In this document: piece by piece, positions 59,158-60,776 of the stretch
Layout of the letters: every line of letters starts with the position of its first letter
How positions within the stretch are numbered: the stretch's first letter is position 1
Assembly: GCA_015065085.1 (NCBI GenBank)
Contig: SVQW01000015.1
Span: 1-60,776, forward strand
From: Oscillospiraceae bacterium
GTDB taxonomy: Bacteria; Bacillota; Clostridia; Oscillospirales; SIG627
DNA length: 60,776 nt
Reading direction: 5' to 3'
Position numbers and translations under genes: made by a program
The notes under the pieces: model-generated
What the model was told of the DNA's origin: nothing
Databases searched by the model: none
What the model saw: only the letters and a program-made list of their open reading frames with translations

Positions 59158-60776
59158 TTATTCTACGGTTACAAAGAATCCGTCACCGCTTGCAAGGTCG
59201 ATTGTAACAGAACCGTTGTTTTCAACGGGAGTTGCAACACCATGGTTGTAGATGGTAACCTTCTTTGCAGGGTCAAGCTGGATAACAGCCTTTGCGGTAA
59301 GCTCGCCCTCGAATTCCTCCATGTTTACAATGGTGAACGCAGTAGCGCCGCTGCCGTCCTTCTTTTCGAAGCAGCCGATAAGAAGCGACTGATCGGAGGT
59401 TATGGACTTGATGGTGTCAAAATTCTTGTATTCGCCGGTCATCTTCTGATAATTCTTAACAGCATTGTGAGTGAATGCACCCAGATTTCTGTACTGTACA
59501 AAAATATCGGAAATGGCTTTCATTTCGTGCATTACGGTCTGACAATCATAGTAAGCGTCAGTTTCGTTGAGAGTTGTGTTGTCGATGAGAGAAGGATAAA
59601 CGGGGTTGGTGGACAGGTACTGCCACAGAAGAATACCGGTACATCCAAAGGACAGCAAGCAGTAGCACTGCCATCTGTATTCAGCCTCGGTGGGAGTACG
59701 CTTGTCAGCCTGCCATCCGTAGGTCTGGATGCAGCACCAGAATTCTTTGTTTTCCTCACGGGCAACAGTTGCTATCTGATTGATGCTTTCAATGTAATCG
59801 CGGTAGGTGGTTTTGGAAGTGCCCACCCAGTTTAAGGGATAAATGTCTGTACAAATGTAATCAGAGTTGTTGGTGGTGAACCATTCCTGGCAATATTTGC
59901 GGTACAGATCCGGGTCTGCATCGTAGTAGTCAATAGCATATGCACCTGCACCGTATTTGAGCTGAGGTGCGTTTGCGTACATGGGAAGCAGGTTTACAAA
60001 TGCTGTTTTGCCGGGGAACTTTGTTTCGTAGTTGTCAATTACTCTGCCGAGATTTTTGAAGTAATCCGAGCCGGGCTCGTCAATGATATGATGTCCTGCA
60101 AAAGAGGGATGATGGGCATAAGCCGCGGCAACTTTAATGGGATCTTTTTCCTGCAGGAAAGCAGTTGTCTTTTCGTCATCTGCAAGACCTATGTTGTAGT
60201 AGTCGCTTACGAATATCTTCATGCCATGAACATCGGCAAAATTGAGCATAAAGTCTCGGGAAGCAGGAGAAGCGGTTGCAGAGTCGCTTACTATCATGTT
60301 AGCACCCAGGTCATAAAGCTGTTTCATGCCCTTTTGGGTAGCCAGCGCACTTGTGAAGCCCCATATACCGATGTCAATGCGTTCCTTGTTGATTTCCTCG
60401 ACACTCTTTGTGCCCACAGGAACATTAACACCCAGGACAGCCTTTATAACTCTTTCCATAACGGTGGCAACCTCGGCACGGGTGGAAACACCGTTGGGAT
60501 CGAACTTGCCTGCGCCCTTACCGTTTATAATGCCTACGTTCTTAACGGAGTTGATGGCATTTACGGTAGCCGCATCAAAACCGTCAAGGTCATTGAAGCC
60601 CTCGGTTTCGGAGTATGCGGTAAACTCAAATCCGCTGTTGTCAATGTAGTTTTTGATTACAACCGCCATGGTTGCACGTGTGATGGGATCTTCGGGTGCA
60701 AAGGTCACATCGCTCAGACCTGCCATAATACCCTCAGCCTTTGCCCACTGGATATAGGGTGCATAGTACTCGCCTG
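59158..60776 (-). CDS. SLH-domain protein with glycoside-hydrolase-like TIM barrel (partial)
   Basis: The frame is open to the window edge, so the N-terminus is missing. The visible part starts inside S-layer-homology repeats: YYAPYIQWAKAEGIM, then DPITRATMAVVIKNY and a second GIINGKGAGKFDPNGVSTRAEVATV (in part). These anchor proteins to the cell wall polymer. A barrel domain of about 340 residues follows (IGIWGFTSALATQKG, HHPSFAGHHIIDEPG, YICTDIYPLNW, GILLWQYLSTNP) with acidic residues of glycoside-hydrolase style, then a short beta domain at the C-terminus (TIDLASGDGFFVTV). The exact GH family is not identified. It is probably a surface carbohydrate-active enzyme. Confidence 0.82.
   Translation of the reverse strand, partial: GEYYAPYIQWAKAEGIMAGLSDVTFAPEDPITRATMAVVIKNYIDNSGFEFTAYSETEGFNDLDGFDAATVNAINSVKNVGIINGKGAGKFDPNGVSTRAEVATVMERVIKAVLGVNVPVGTKSVEEINKERIDIGIWGFTSALATQKGMKQLYDLGANMIVSDSATASPASRDFMLNFADVHGMKIFVSDYYNIGLADDEKTTAFLQEKDPIKVAAAYAHHPSFAGHHIIDEPGSDYFKNLGRVIDNYETKFPGKTAFVNLLPMYANAPQLKYGAGAYAIDYYDADPDLYRKYCQEWFTTNNSDYICTDIYPLNWVGTSKTTYRDYIESINQIATVAREENKEFWCCIQTYGWQADKRTPTEAEYRWQCYCLLSFGCTGILLWQYLSTNPVYPSLIDNTTLNETDAYYDCQTVMHEMKAISDIFVQYRNLGAFTHNAVKNYQKMTGEYKNFDTIKSITSDQSLLIGCFEKKDGSGATAFTIVNMEEFEGELTAKAVIQLDPAKKVTIYNHGVATPVENNGSVTIDLASGDGFFVTVE

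Overview
The window looks like chromosome of a Gram-positive anaerobe of the Bacillota, class Clostridia, probably an uncultured gut member of an Oscillospiraceae-like lineage. The basis is a T-box leader before thrS, ECF-type vitamin transporter components, many rho-independent terminators, near-consensus sigma-A promoters with 17-bp spacers, strong AAGGAG-type ribosome binding sites, an S-layer-homology protein, a BspA-type leucine-rich-repeat protein and tRNA genes that mostly lack an encoded CCA. Species cannot be named from the sequence alone. I see no transposase, integrase, phage genes or CRISPR array.

Layout. 1-6200: a structured non-coding stretch, a repeat-built secreted protein (-), a PHP-domain/discoidin protein (+) under a promoter wrapped in an inverted repeat, and an LRR protein (-). 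5865-7170: promoter, cobalamin-type riboswitch with terminator, DUF4430 lipoprotein and ECF S-component, a probable B12 uptake unit. 7231-13141: tRNA-Pro, HtrA-type protease, sugar isomerase, tRNA-Val, DUF3048 lipoprotein and argS. 13143-14512: a palindromic repeat family around yebC, including three tandem 121-bp units. 14579-18849: metallo-beta-lactamase hydrolase, two more TIM-barrel isomerases and a GNAT-like acyltransferase. 18976-24315: a complete branched-chain amino-acid ABC importer (liv) followed by mgsA.

24337-27022: a GGAGCC palindrome, an AT-rich locus with a small membrane protein and a divergent XRE regulator, then a uridine-kinase-like protein and an ECF S-component behind a long structured leader. 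27033-31694: DUF3842 protein, dnaD-like/maf/guaB operon and class II aldolase. 31837-35351: PHP protein, MBL hydrolase, glucosamine-6-phosphate deaminase, then a second GGAGCC palindrome with a divergent XRE gene and a predicted 15-codon ORF. 35369-41322: pckA, a WbsX/GH99-like protein, SDR plus YhhQ-type transporter behind an attenuated leader, tRNA-Tyr and tRNA-Thr, and a NUP-family protein. 41344-45392: a MarR-controlled heterodimeric ABC exporter. 45509-50621: T-box, thrS, then a ROK kinase, SIS isomerase and MFS transporter. 50787-53661: uraA-upp-pnuC with a possible attenuator before pnuC. 53783-56613: aldolase, glycerophosphodiesterase and glycerol-3-phosphate dehydrogenase-like operon. 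56648-59097: AraC regulator divergent from an SDR/AroD-like pair. 59158-end: an SLH plus glycoside-hydrolase-like exported protein cut by the window edge.

The genes mostly describe a saccharolytic heterotroph with heavy vitamin and nucleobase salvage. The points that seem least explained are the two look-alike palindrome/small-gene/XRE loci, the 121-bp tandem hairpin repeats, three leaders with terminator hairpins before uptake genes (ECF, YhhQ, PnuC), and carbohydrate genes joined to thrS by overlap under one T-box.
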